Shown piece by piece: positions 7,221-15,787 of a stretch of DNA of 64,000 bases. The position numbers and the translations under genes were made by a program. Each line of letters begins with the position of its first letter. Within the stretch, counting starts at the first letter, position 1. The stretch is from Chloracidobacterium sp. GTDB taxonomy: Bacteria; Acidobacteriota; Blastocatellia; Pyrinomonadales; Pyrinomonadaceae. The stretch spans positions 2,976,001-3,040,000 of the forward strand of contig JADJTD010000001.1 in the NCBI GenBank assembly GCA_016711345.1, read 5' to 3'. The notes beneath the pieces are model-generated. The model did not search any database and had not been told where the DNA came from. It saw nothing but the letters and a program-made list of their open reading frames with translations.

Positions 7221-10106
7221 TCATTGCTGCCCCGCAGACGAAAGTCTGACTGCCCCTGCGATCGCCGAAACGGGAACTCCTTCATTGAGCATTATCTGTT
7301 CCCAAGTTAAAGCTGATACAGAACCCGCGTTTCCTACTGCTGTGAAGCGAAGCTTCAAAAGGGTTCCATTGTCATCGAGCGGCAAAGGGCCATACATAAC
7401 AACTCTCAATAGCCCCGGTTCTATAACATTAGTAACCGACAAAAGCCCTCGGCTCGCGGTTTCTGTCAGATCAACCGGATCTGTCATAGGTTGTATCACC
7501 GAGGGATCGTATCTTAAATCGAATTCGTAGGAAATAATTCCTTTGTTTTTGGCCCCACGTACCTTTATCGGCACAATGACGTCTTTGCCGGTCACCGCCG
7601 TGAGTTCCGGAGCAGAAACTTCAATGCTTCCTGATGATCCGAAAGTTTTGAAGGTCGGCCTCAGTCCGGCGTCTGTCCAATTTCCAGAGACTTCTCCCAA
7701 CAAGAGTGCTGAATAGTCTTGGGTAACGCTTTTTGTGACGGACGGGTTTGAGTAGCTTGCCGGGCTGAATATCCATGCACCGGTGTTTCCTGTCGGAGAG
7801 CCAAGTGATGCGACGTAACGAGCGATCAATGCAGCGTCGAAAGATGATACGCCGCCGGTTCCGCTTACCTCCGCGACAGTTAACTGGGCGCTTGTAAGAG
7901 TTATGTTTCCAGTCACGTACTGTGAGATTCTGGCCGCGTCGAATGAGCTTAAGGAGCCATTTTCACCACCCGATTTACTTGGAGTGATAATGTATGGCCC
8001 TCCTCCAAATCCTGTTAGCGAATAGGTGCCAAGAACTCCTGTCGAATCGGATAAATTAGGCGAGCCAACTGCGTTGACCGAGACGCCGGAGACATAACGG
8101 GGCGGAGACGGCGATCCGATTGAGTTGCCGTAGGTTACGGAACCGCTGATAACAGCAAGCGGTGTCGGTGTGAACGTTTCGGTTGCAGTCGCGGTAGGTG
8201 TAAACGTTTCCGTGGCGGTAGCAGTCGGAGTAAACGTTTCCGTAGCCGTCGCAGTAGGAGTAAACGTATTTGTTGCGGTCGCGGTGGGAGTAAAGGTGTT
8301 CGTTGCTGTTGCTGTAGGCGTAAACGAATTTGTCGCGGTTGCGGTCGCTGTCGCTGTGTTTGTTGGTGTAAACGTCGGTGTTGCCGTGTTAGTTGGTGTC
8401 GATGTGGAAGTAGGGGTAGCGCCTGCAGAGCACGTCGGGAACTTGAACGAACCTACTCGCAGTCTCCAGCCGGCCGAACTGGTAGTGGGTACATATTGGT
8501 TAACGTACCAGAATGTGCAATCGTCAGTTGAATCAACATTAATCGACGTATAATCTCCCCATCGATTGCTTCCGGTTTGAGAACCAGTTCCGGCAACTAT
8601 AGAGGCCTCGCCCTGCGGCATAGTTCCCAGTGGATCACCGGCTAAACGCCCTGTGTAACGAACGCTTGGAAAAACGGTCGCATTGGCAGCGCTGTAGCCC
8701 AGGGCCATATTTCCGCTGGCGTCCATGGCGATCGATCCCATCCATCGATGAATACCGTCGGTGGTGCCGGGTGCATATGTGCCTTGCTGAAAGATCGACG
8801 GTGTGCCGCCTGAAAGGCGAATCTCATACCAACGAATGCCGGACATTGTCGTTGAGGCCTCGACCGATTGGTTGGTTACGAGGGATTCGTGTGTGCCAAA
8901 GTTGCGGTATGCCAAGCGGTGCGATGGACGTTGGCGATAGCCGAGATGATCGATCTTAGTTGTAGTGCTTGGCTGCGGTATGCATGCACGTGCTGATGGT
9001 GTGCAAAAAACCGGCATTGTGTCTATGGCCGAAACTGGAAGAACGTTCGTAAGCGTGAATGTCGAGCTGGCAGGCACTGCAAAATTTGCTGCAAACTTCC
9101 ACACATTCAATGCATCACTTGGAGCACTGTAAGGCCCGCCATTGTCCATGCTGCCGACAAAATAGTTTGGCGAGTTGGCGGGCGGTAGTGTAGAACCATC
9201 CAGATCGCTTGGTAAGAGGCCGTCGCCGACGTTATAGGCCGCACCGCCCGGCGCTGCCAAAAACGAGATCACTTGGGCGGCAGGATTACCTGCGACTAGT
9301 TGTGCGCGATTGACGGCATAAGCGCCTACGCCCGCAAACGGCCCGGCGCTGGAAAATTCACGTGTGCTGATATACAGAGCGTCATGCCACATTCCATACT
9401 TAGGGTAATCTGGAAAGTTTGTGCCGGTTGAGAAAGCGTATCGATAATAACTACCCGTCGGGTCACCGGTTGTTGAGATCGCGACACAGTTAAAATACGT
9501 TGGCCCGGCTGCCGTAAATTGTGTCAATATCCAACGGTCGTCCAGTTGATCGTAGATCACCACAGGATCGCCGGCGTTTTCCGTTTGACAGGCTCCGCCA
9601 AATCCGGACCAAAGAGTGTTGATATTTGACGGACCCAAAACGGAAGTGCCTGATTTATTAAACATCCGGTACTGCGAGTTGGACATGGCGACGTAATGAT
9701 TCGGGCCTACGTCGCCAACCGGATCGGGCGGCGAACATCCGGTGCATCCTAAAACTGCATCAAAACTAATGATCGGGGTCGGCATTACAAGAGGGGCAAA
9801 CGGCGAAACTACAGATTGAACAGCTTTATCAATATCCTGAGGGCCTAGCGGTCCGTTGAATTTGGGTCGACGCTCTTCGAATTTGTCTCTGTCAGGGTTG
9901 TCCGGTGTAGTTGTGTTTTGCATAGAACGCAGCGGAGGCGAAATATCAAAACGAACTGGCGTCGAAACTCCTCGATATGTTCCGCGGACGATTTCCTGCG
10001 GTAGCGTGGGATTAGATTTGTTTTGCGCAGATGAAAATTGCCCCTCGATAAGTACGGCAAACAACATTAACACAACGATTCCAATCGAATTATAGAATTT
10101 CTTCAT
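7221..10106 (-). CDS. Large secreted protein with Thr-Pro repeat linker, dockerin-like and cohesin-like domains
   Basis: About 961 residues. The start MKKFYNSIGIV is chosen over a start 33 bases upstream because AGGAA lies about eight bases before it. Order: signal peptide; a large Gly/Ser/Pro-rich N-terminal domain (about residues 100-560, with GCTGCSPPDPVGDVGPNH and DPVVIYDQLDDRWILTQF); a linker of six near-perfect ten-residue TATATNTFTP units; a carboxypeptidase-regulatory-like strand set with two dockerin-like loops (SSFDAARISQYV and SSFDAALIARYV); and a C-terminal cohesin-like domain (VIVPIKVRGAKN, SYEFDLRYDPSVI, LLKLRFTAVG). Dockerin and cohesin modules normally bind each other, so having both in one chain suggests self-association. 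No catalytic site was recognised. It follows a second dockerin-containing gene by 78 bases. Confidence 0.8.
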   Translation of the reverse strand: MKKFYNSIGIVVLMLFAVLIEGQFSSAQNKSNPTLPQEIVRGTYRGVSTPVRFDISPPLRSMQNTTTPDNPDRDKFEERRPKFNGPLGPQDIDKAVQSVVSPFAPLVMPTPIISFDAVLGCTGCSPPDPVGDVGPNHYVAMSNSQYRMFNKSGTSVLGPSNINTLWSGFGGACQTENAGDPVVIYDQLDDRWILTQFTAAGPTYFNCVAISTTGDPTGSYYRYAFSTGTNFPDYPKYGMWHDALYISTREFSSAGPFAGVGAYAVNRAQLVAGNPAAQVISFLAAPGGAAYNVGDGLLPSDLDGSTLPPANSPNYFVGSMDNGGPYSAPSDALNVWKFAANFAVPASSTFTLTNVLPVSAIDTMPVFCTPSARACIPQPSTTTKIDHLGYRQRPSHRLAYRNFGTHESLVTNQSVEASTTMSGIRWYEIRLSGGTPSIFQQGTYAPGTTDGIHRWMGSIAMDASGNMALGYSAANATVFPSVRYTGRLAGDPLGTMPQGEASIVAGTGSQTGSNRWGDYTSINVDSTDDCTFWYVNQYVPTTSSAGWRLRVGSFKFPTCSAGATPTSTSTPTNTATPTFTPTNTATATATATNSFTPTATATNTFTPTATATNTFTPTATATETFTPTATATETFTPTATATETFTPTPLAVISGSVTYGNSIGSPSPPRYVSGVSVNAVGSPNLSDSTGVLGTYSLTGFGGGPYIITPSKSGGENGSLSSFDAARISQYVTGNITLTSAQLTVAEVSGTGGVSSFDAALIARYVASLGSPTGNTGAWIFSPASYSNPSVTKSVTQDYSALLLGEVSGNWTDAGLRPTFKTFGSSGSIEVSAPELTAVTGKDVIVPIKVRGAKNKGIISYEFDLRYDPSVIQPMTDPVDLTETASRGLLSVTNVIEPGLLRVVMYGPLPLDDNGTLLKLRFTAVGNAGSVSALTWEQIMLNEGVPVSAIAGAVRLSSAGQQ
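8164..8343. repeat. Six 30-bp tandem repeats in a coding region
   Basis: Six 30-base units encode the ten-residue TATATNTFTP linker of the secreted protein. Third-position changes differ between units while the residues stay nearly constant, indicating selection on the protein. Copy-number change would lengthen or shorten the linker without a frameshift. Confidence 0.85.
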
Positions 10107-10184
10107 CTTATATTCCTGTACCTTTTTATACCCGATCAATGGGAGGTTTAGTATTTATACCACAGATGTCGAAACACGCACGTA

Positions 10185-11915
10185 TTATCTTGCGGTGTTG
10201 GCCCAGTTTCCAGAAACCTCGCCCATAAGATACGCAACGTAATCCTCGCCCGACAACACTCCTGTGATGTTCGGGTAGTTTCTGTTTGCCGGGACAAATA
10301 TCCAGTTTCCGGTCGATCCCGACCCGGCAACTGCCGCTGTATAACGAGCGATCTGTGCCGCATCGAATGACGATATTGAACCGTTTCCACTGACATCGGC
10401 TGCAATCAGTTGATTGGCGTTCAAGACGATGATCCCGGCAACGTGCTGTGCGATCCTTCCGGCGTCAAACGAAGTTATTGAGCCGTTAACGCCGCCAGTT
10501 TTTGACGGTGTGACAATATATGAGCCGCTTCCGAATCCGCTCAACGAGTAATTGCCGTTAGGAAAGACGGTTGTGGTTGATACGTTAGCAGAACCAACTC
10601 CGTTGATGAGAACATTTGAAACAAATGGCGGCGGCGGGCCTGTGATCGCATTACCGTAAGTAATGGTTCCAGAGATCATCGCTGATGGAGTTGCGGTCGG
10701 CGTGTTTGTTGGGGTGTTTGAAGGAGTAGGCGTCGAACAAACTCCGCCAGCGATCAGCGATACATTATCGACAGTGAAGTTTGAGGCGCCTGTTGTCGTC
10801 CCCGTGTATGTGAACAGGATCGCGTGAGAAGCACCATCGGCGAACGAGCTTACATCAAATGTCCGCAGTGTGTATGACGTTTCCGCTGAAGCGGGTTCAG
10901 TAAAGGTCGTGAGCGTCGTGCCGTCGATATTCACGGTTAGCGTGTCGGTGAACGGCGTGATCACCTTGCCGATCCGTAGTCGGAATGTGAGTGTTGCGGG
11001 AGCTCCTGACGGAATAATCACAGATTGCCCGACGGTTGCCGTCTCGGCAGCCGCGATTCCGCCAAACCATATCCAATTGTCTCCGGCAAACGGAGAGGCA
11101 GTTCCGCTGTCTGTTCCACAGATCGCAGTGTTGCAGATCGGAGTGCCGAAAATCGTAGAAGTTTGCACGGTCCACGCTGTCCACGGATTTCCGGCCTCAA
11201 ATGTGCCGTCAACAATATGATCCGACGGAGTACATGTCGGCGTTCCGGTAGCGGTTGGTGTGCTTGTAGGTGTCGCGCTTGGCGAAGCACAGCCTGCACC
11301 GCTGGCGAGCAGCGTTACGTCATCAATGACATAGCTGCCAGTTCCGTTAGACGGGCCGATGTACTCGAATTGAATGTTATGCAAACCTCCGTCCGCAAAG
11401 GCAGACAAATCGACAATTCGTTCAGTGTAACCGGTCTCTGCTATCGAGGGTTCAGTGTAACTTTGGACGGTGACGTTATCGATCTTTATATTAAGGACGT
11501 CGGTAAACGGTGAGGTAACCGTTCCGATCCTCATCCAAAAATGGAGTGATGCCGTTCCTGTTGGGATCGTAACGTTCTGGCCGAGTTTTGCAGTTTCTGG
11601 CAAAGGAATGCCGCCGAACCACGCCCAAGTCAATCCGCTTCTAGGAGGAGCCGCACCGCTGCCCGTTCCACAGGTTGCTTCCGTACACAACGGCGTACCA
11701 AAATTTGTCGAGGTTTGTGGATCGATCCAGAGCGCACTTGGAACACCGCCGGCCTCGAATCCGCCGTCAAGGATAATGTTCAGAGGTGTGCATGTCGGCG
11801 TCGCTGCGGCGAAATTCTCTGTGTCTGAAGCCCGCGCAACAATCGTCTGGCTCAATATGAACATAGCCAACATAAGACAAGCTGCAATTGTGATCGAAGA
11901 AAAAAGCGTTCTCAT
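10185..11915 (-). CDS. Secreted protein with two tandem jelly-roll-like domains and a dockerin-like tail
   Basis: A 576-residue protein with a signal peptide (MRTLFSSITIAACLMLAMF, cleavage after ARA). Two homologous domains of about 160 residues follow. Both contain Cys pairs, FGTPxC, a WxWFGGI motif, LxFWMRIG/LTFRLRIG, and TEPSIAETxYTxR, suggesting a carbohydrate-binding or MAM-like beta-sandwich. Each is followed by a short Thr-Pro linker. The C-terminus carries a regulatory-like strand set and two dockerin-like calcium loops (GSITSFDAGRIAQHV and DVSGNGSISSFDAAQIARYT), closely matching those of the next gene. The two genes form a likely operon of exported, possibly interacting, surface proteins. 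Confidence 0.78.
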   Translation of the reverse strand: MRTLFSSITIAACLMLAMFILSQTIVARASDTENFAAATPTCTPLNIILDGGFEAGGVPSALWIDPQTSTNFGTPLCTEATCGTGSGAAPPRSGLTWAWFGGIPLPETAKLGQNVTIPTGTASLHFWMRIGTVTSPFTDVLNIKIDNVTVQSYTEPSIAETGYTERIVDLSAFADGGLHNIQFEYIGPSNGTGSYVIDDVTLLASGAGCASPSATPTSTPTATGTPTCTPSDHIVDGTFEAGNPWTAWTVQTSTIFGTPICNTAICGTDSGTASPFAGDNWIWFGGIAAAETATVGQSVIIPSGAPATLTFRLRIGKVITPFTDTLTVNIDGTTLTTFTEPASAETSYTLRTFDVSSFADGASHAILFTYTGTTTGASNFTVDNVSLIAGGVCSTPTPSNTPTNTPTATPSAMISGTITYGNAITGPPPPFVSNVLINGVGSANVSTTTVFPNGNYSLSGFGSGSYIVTPSKTGGVNGSITSFDAGRIAQHVAGIIVLNANQLIAADVSGNGSISSFDAAQIARYTAAVAGSGSTGNWIFVPANRNYPNITGVLSGEDYVAYLMGEVSGNWANTAR

Positions 11916-11941
11916 TTTCGCCGCCGTAAGGCTGTAACTTG

Positions 11942-11955
11942 ACAGTCTAGACTGT
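11942..11955. promoter_or_regulatory. 14-bp perfect palindrome upstream of the secreted-protein genes
   Basis: ACAGTCTAGACTGT is a perfect palindrome 26 bases upstream of the ATG at 11915 and about 100 bases before tRNA-Val. Its position between a minus-strand gene start and a plus-strand tRNA suits an operator, but no regulator was identified. Confidence 0.35.
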
Positions 11956-12057
11956 GATTAGATAGCATTGCAATTCGCTCTGTTATCAAAAGGGCGATGT
12001 TTTTTTGAAAATTTGTGGGGCACGCGTGCGAAATAGTTTTTGTTTAGTCGGTTTTTT

Positions 12058-12133
12058 GGGCATGTACGTCAATTGGTAGACAGCCTCCCTTACAAGGAGG
12101 AAGTTGGGGGTTCGAGTCCCTCCGTGCCCACCA
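12058..12133 (+). tRNA. tRNA-Val (TAC)
   Basis: The cloverleaf folds fully. The seven-base acceptor stem GGGCATG pairs with CGTGCCC, the anticodon stem CCTCC/GGAGG encloses CTTACAA (anticodon TAC), and the T arm is GGGGG-TTCGAGT-CCCTC. The 3' CCA is encoded. Confidence 0.96.
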
Positions 12134-12137
12134 TTAT

Positions 12138-12298
<161 letters not shown>

Positions 12299-12329
12299 TT
12301 TTTAGTATATAAAAGACGCAAGTAAAAAA

Positions 12330-12363
12330 AGAGATCAGAACTTTCAGTTCGGTCTCTTTTTTT
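12330..12363 (+). terminator. Intrinsic terminator after the tRNA pair
   Basis: A long stem of AGAGATC and GAACT pairing with AGTTC and GGTCTCT (one bulged A), loop TTC, followed by a run of seven T. An A-run before it makes it possibly bidirectional. Confidence 0.85.
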
Positions 12364-12549
12364 GCGTTCTTAGGTGTCTTCTTGGCAATTTATCTCCTGA
12401 TAAAGACTGAATCCAAAGCTAACTCTTAAGCGAAAGCAATTGTATAGTGAATCTTCGGTTTGTTTTCATTACTACTTACTAGTTGATGATCGAAAGAAAC
12501 ATGCCGTGTAATTGCTATTTGAATTAAATAGAACTTTGGGAGACTGAAA

Positions 12550-13185
12550 ATGAAATTATTACTAACTTTTGCAATGGCCGCATCAATGGCGGTTATGAGC
12601 GCTTGCGGCGGGATGACGGCTAATAACACCGCGGCACCTGCCAACACCGCACCGAAAATGGCTTCGGCAAATACTAATACAAACACCGCACCGGCACCCG
12701 CCGAAGGCCCGATGGTAGGCGGAGCTGCGATGTTAAAAACGAAAGACATTATCGACAATGCCTCGAATTCAAAAGACCACACAACACTTGTTGCAGCGGT
12801 AAAGGCTGCCGGATTGGTTGATACTCTGAAAGGAGCAGGGCCATTCACAGTTTTTGCTCCTGTAAATGCCGCGTTCGACAAATTGCCGAAAGGAACCGTC
12901 GATACGCTTCTCAAACCTGAAAGCAAGAAAGCGCTGACGGGAATCCTGACCTACCACGTTGTTCCGGGCAAGATGGACGTTGCCGCAATAATCAAAGGGA
13001 TCGAGGAAGGTAAGGGCAAGTTTACGATGAAAACGGTCGCTGGCGGAACGTTAACAGCCACCATGGAAGGCAAGGATGTGACCATCGCCGACGAGAAAGG
13101 TGGCAAATCAAAGGTCACAATTGCCGATGTTATGCAGTCAAACGGTGTGATTCACGTTGTTGATAGTGTTTTAATGCCTAAGTAG
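12550..13185 (+). CDS. Fasciclin-domain lipoprotein
   Basis: A 211-residue protein. The signal MKLLLTFAMAASMAVMSAC has a lipobox with Cys at about residue 19, then an Ala/Pro/Thr/Asn-rich tether. From about residue 65 one FAS1 (fasciclin) domain is complete: LVAAVKAAGLVDTLKGAG, the H1 motif FTVFAPVNAAFDKLP, LTYHVVPGK, and the H2-like IHVVDSVLMPK at the end. FAS1 proteins act in cell adhesion or surface interaction. GGGAG precedes the start, and a strong terminator (13215) follows, so it is probably a single-gene unit. Confidence 0.92.
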   Translation: MKLLLTFAMAASMAVMSACGGMTANNTAAPANTAPKMASANTNTNTAPAPAEGPMVGGAAMLKTKDIIDNASNSKDHTTLVAAVKAAGLVDTLKGAGPFTVFAPVNAAFDKLPKGTVDTLLKPESKKALTGILTYHVVPGKMDVAAIIKGIEEGKGKFTMKTVAGGTLTATMEGKDVTIADEKGGKSKVTIADVMQSNGVIHVVDSVLMPK

Positions 13186-13214
13186 TTCACCTGCTTCCCT
13201 GGCATTAAATTAAA

Positions 13215-13249
13215 GACGCGGTTACTCTCCTGTCACCGCGTCATTTTTT
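13215..13249 (+). terminator. Intrinsic terminator of the fasciclin gene
   Basis: An eight-base stem GACGCGGT pairs with ACCGCGTC and is followed by ATTTTTT. Confidence 0.88.
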
Positions 13250-13270
13250 GTAAAATAGTGTAAAAGCACA

Positions 13271-13311
13271 AAATAAAAGAGACCGGATCAAATGTTCCGG
13301 TCTCTTTTTTA
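13271..13311. terminator. Bidirectional terminator between the fasciclin gene and mglA
   Basis: The ten-base perfect stem AGAGACCGGA/TCCGGTCTCT has an A-run on the left and a T-run on the right. It can end transcription from both sides and probably serves mglBA on the minus strand. Confidence 0.85.
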
Positions 13312-13332
13312 GCTCTCTATGACTTTGTATGT

Positions 13333-13917
13333 TTACCCGTTTCTTAATTCCGTCAACACCTGTTTGGCGACGGCTTTGAGCGTATCGAAAACGCCGGTAC
13401 CGTTTGTCGCAACTGCTTCGAATATCGGTTCGTTCTTGCGGCAAAGCTCGTGAGAAAGCTCTTCTATCGGTGTTACATTTGGCAGATCGCGCTTGTTCAG
13501 CTGTAGGACATAGGGAATCTCTTTTAGATCGTAGCCCTGTGTTTGCAGGTTATCCTCGAGGTTATATAGTGCCTCGATGTTTGCGTCCATACGCTCGTCT
13601 TGGCTATCGGCAACAAATACGACGCCGTCCACACCCTTAAGAATTAGTTTTCGCGATGCATCGTAATAGACCTGGCCCGGAACCGTGTAAAGATGAAAAC
13701 GTGTCTTGAAACCGCGAACCGTTCCCAATTCGAGCGGCATGAAATCAAAGAATAGCGTTCTATCTGTTTCGGTAGCCAGACTGATAAGTTTGCCCTTCGC
13801 CTGCGGCGCAGTCGAATCATAGATGTATTGCAGATTTGTTGTCTTGCCACCGAGTCCCGGCCCGTAATAGACGATCTTGCAATTGATCTCTCTTGATGCG
13901 TAATTGATAAAAGTCAT
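13333..13917 (-). CDS. mglA: MglA-like Ras superfamily GTPase
   Basis: A 194-residue small GTPase of the bacterial MglA type. The P-loop is GPGLGGKTT (residues 19-27), the switch II region is LYTVPGQVYY, and the NKRDLP motif gives guanine specificity. MglA sets cell polarity and controls motility systems in myxobacteria, and homologues occur in many non-gliding bacteria. It lies 34 bases downstream of mglB on the same strand, the usual pair order, so its GTPase-activating partner is co-transcribed. Gene name is by family resemblance; a motility role here is not shown. Confidence 0.93.
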   Translation of the reverse strand: MTFINYASREINCKIVYYGPGLGGKTTNLQYIYDSTAPQAKGKLISLATETDRTLFFDFMPLELGTVRGFKTRFHLYTVPGQVYYDASRKLILKGVDGVVFVADSQDERMDANIEALYNLEDNLQTQGYDLKEIPYVLQLNKRDLPNVTPIEELSHELCRKNEPIFEAVATNGTGVFDTLKAVAKQVLTELRNG

Positions 13918-13951
13918 GATTGGTCGATTGTCGAAAATTAGTTTGAGCTAA

Positions 13952-14434
13952 TTAGCTAAAAAGGCTGTCGATGTCTTCGTCCGTGATCTCGGAGAAGAAC
14001 GAATTTTGGTTTAAATGATAGGCGGCCGAATCCCTTGTAGCTTCGTCGAGAATGGCGGCTATGTCGTAGCTGCATCTTTTTGTGCGAATTTTGACGAGCC
14101 CTAATGTCGAGCGTTCGTCAAAAACGGTGACGAGCAGGCTGCGGCCAATGATGTTGATAAAGATACTTTCGCGCTCACCTTCGTGAAAGACTGACGGAAA
14201 AGCGTCTTCACCGATGAGCTGGCCCATGCTGTGCGTGGCCGCGACATTTCCCGCCGCAAGCGAGGAAAAGCTCGTCGTATCCATACCGTTAATATCGCCG
14301 TGAAAAGCGATCGGCTGACCGTCTCGGTCGATCAAAAATACTACGCGAGCGGCGCACTCGACACAAAGTCGGGCCAGGACGCTCTTGAGTCTTTGAAACT
14401 GATGTTCTTGTAGAATAAAAGGCGAATTTGCCAT
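13952..14434 (-). CDS. mglB: MglB-like roadblock/LC7 protein
   Basis: A 160-residue roadblock/LC7 domain protein: LVLxRLxxxCVECAARVVFLIDRDGQPI-like N-terminal helix and strand, then SFSSLAAGNVAATHSMGQLIGE and the ISIIGRSLLVTVFDE-type strands. MglB is the GTPase-activating protein and polarity partner of MglA, the next gene. The C-terminal 30 residues (NQNSFFSEITDEDIDSLFS) form an acidic tail. The 296-base gap after it, before yvcK, contains no gene I can support. Confidence 0.88.
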   Translation of the reverse strand: MANSPFILQEHQFQRLKSVLARLCVECAARVVFLIDRDGQPIAFHGDINGMDTTSFSSLAAGNVAATHSMGQLIGEDAFPSVFHEGERESIFINIIGRSLLVTVFDERSTLGLVKIRTKRCSYDIAAILDEATRDSAAYHLNQNSFFSEITDEDIDSLFS

Positions 14435-14730
14435 TATGGTGGTTGCTAGTGACTAGCTTAGGGGGCAAGTATGACTGAGTGAATTGTTAAGTCAAAGCGG
14501 CTGAATAGCCTGTGGGCGGCGTTCCGCTCATTTAAATCTAACACAACGAAGCAGACGGCTACAAGAGATTTTTTTAAAGCTCGATTAAATGCAGCGGAGC
14601 TCATAATATTTATTGTCCGCCAACTTTCAAAAATGCTAGAATTTTACTTATCGGCGGCGCTCGCCGATATTTACCCTGTGCTACCTAATAACTCTTACCT
14701 TGCCGAAATTCCGAGTTCAGCCTCGCCTCG

Positions 14731-15768
14731 ATGAAACATCATCTTTTTTCCGACAAGCCCGCTGGGTTGAATTGCGTCGCCATTGGCGGCGGAACCGGGC
14801 TGTCGATGCTGCTTTCCGGATTAAAACGTTTTGTGAACGCAGGCGATATTGAGCCAGTCTGGCTGGAAAATCTTTCGGCGATCGTTGCCGTTACGGACGA
14901 CGGCGGAAGTTCCGGGCGGCTTCGAGACGAACTTCAAATGCTGCCGCCTGGCGACATACGCAATTGCATGGTCGCACTGTCTGAGGATTCCTATCTGCTC
15001 TCACAGCTTTTCAGGCATCGCTTTAGCGGTGACGGAGATCTGGGCGGACACAATTTTGGCAATTTATTCCTCGCGGCACTGACTGAGATAACCGGTGATT
15101 TTGGTGAGGCCGTTAAACTCTCTTCGGAGATCCTTGCGAGCAAGGGCCATATTTACCCGGCAACTGTTGCCGATGTGACACTGGCGGCCGAGTTAGATGA
15201 CGGTTCAATCGTTAGAGGCGAGACAAAGATCTCTCAACTAGGCGGCAATATGAAACGGCTCTTTCTCGATCCCGAAGATTGTCTGCCGATGCCAGAGGCA
15301 CTTTCCGCAATTCACAACGCAAATGTTATAACGATCGGACCCGGTTCGCTTTTCACAAGCCTTTTGCCTCCGATCCTGGTCGAAGGTGTGGCCGAAGCGA
15401 TCGCAGCGTCGCGTGCGATCAAAATATTTGTTTGCAATCTGATGACTCAACCGGGCGAAACGGACGGTTTCAGTGCTCGACACCATCTCGAACTCGTTCG
15501 TCAATACGCTCCTGCGATCGATTTTGATTACGTGATAGTCAACGATCATCCTATCAGCGATTTGCAGACTCAAAAATACTCCGGCGAAGGAGCTGAGCAG
15601 ATCGGCGTTCACGGATCGATCTCACCCGCGACGATTGAGGGAGCCGAGATCGTTTATGGTAATCTGTTGGACGACGGTGACAAGGTAAGGCATAACGCCG
15701 CAAAGCTCGCTGATGTCCTGTTATTATGTGCTCTGCAGCCACGAGAAAAGGCCTCGGTCGGCAATTAG
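14731..15768 (+). CDS. YvcK/CofD-like gluconeogenesis factor
   Basis: A 345-residue protein of the CofD-like UDP-sugar-binding family. The diagnostic N-terminal NCVAIGGGTGLSMLLSGLK is near residue 10, with VTDDGGSSGRLRDE, PPGDIRNCM, FGNLFLAALTE, IGPGSLFTSLLPP and NLMTQPGETDGFSA further on. YvcK-type proteins bind UDP-GlcNAc and help adjust central carbon flow and peptidoglycan synthesis. That fits its place just upstream of glmU (19-base gap) and glmS. The ATG has no strong ribosome-binding site. Confidence 0.93.
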   Translation: MKHHLFSDKPAGLNCVAIGGGTGLSMLLSGLKRFVNAGDIEPVWLENLSAIVAVTDDGGSSGRLRDELQMLPPGDIRNCMVALSEDSYLLSQLFRHRFSGDGDLGGHNFGNLFLAALTEITGDFGEAVKLSSEILASKGHIYPATVADVTLAAELDDGSIVRGETKISQLGGNMKRLFLDPEDCLPMPEALSAIHNANVITIGPGSLFTSLLPPILVEGVAEAIAASRAIKIFVCNLMTQPGETDGFSARHHLELVRQYAPAIDFDYVIVNDHPISDLQTQKYSGEGAEQIGVHGSISPATIEGAEIVYGNLLDDGDKVRHNAAKLADVLLLCALQPREKASVGN

Positions 15769-15787
15769 AACTCTTTAAATTTTACAC

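Noticed and set aside
8164..8553. Plus-strand ORF across the Thr-Pro linker repeats
   Set aside because: It is the antisense of a tandem repeat in the secreted protein gene.
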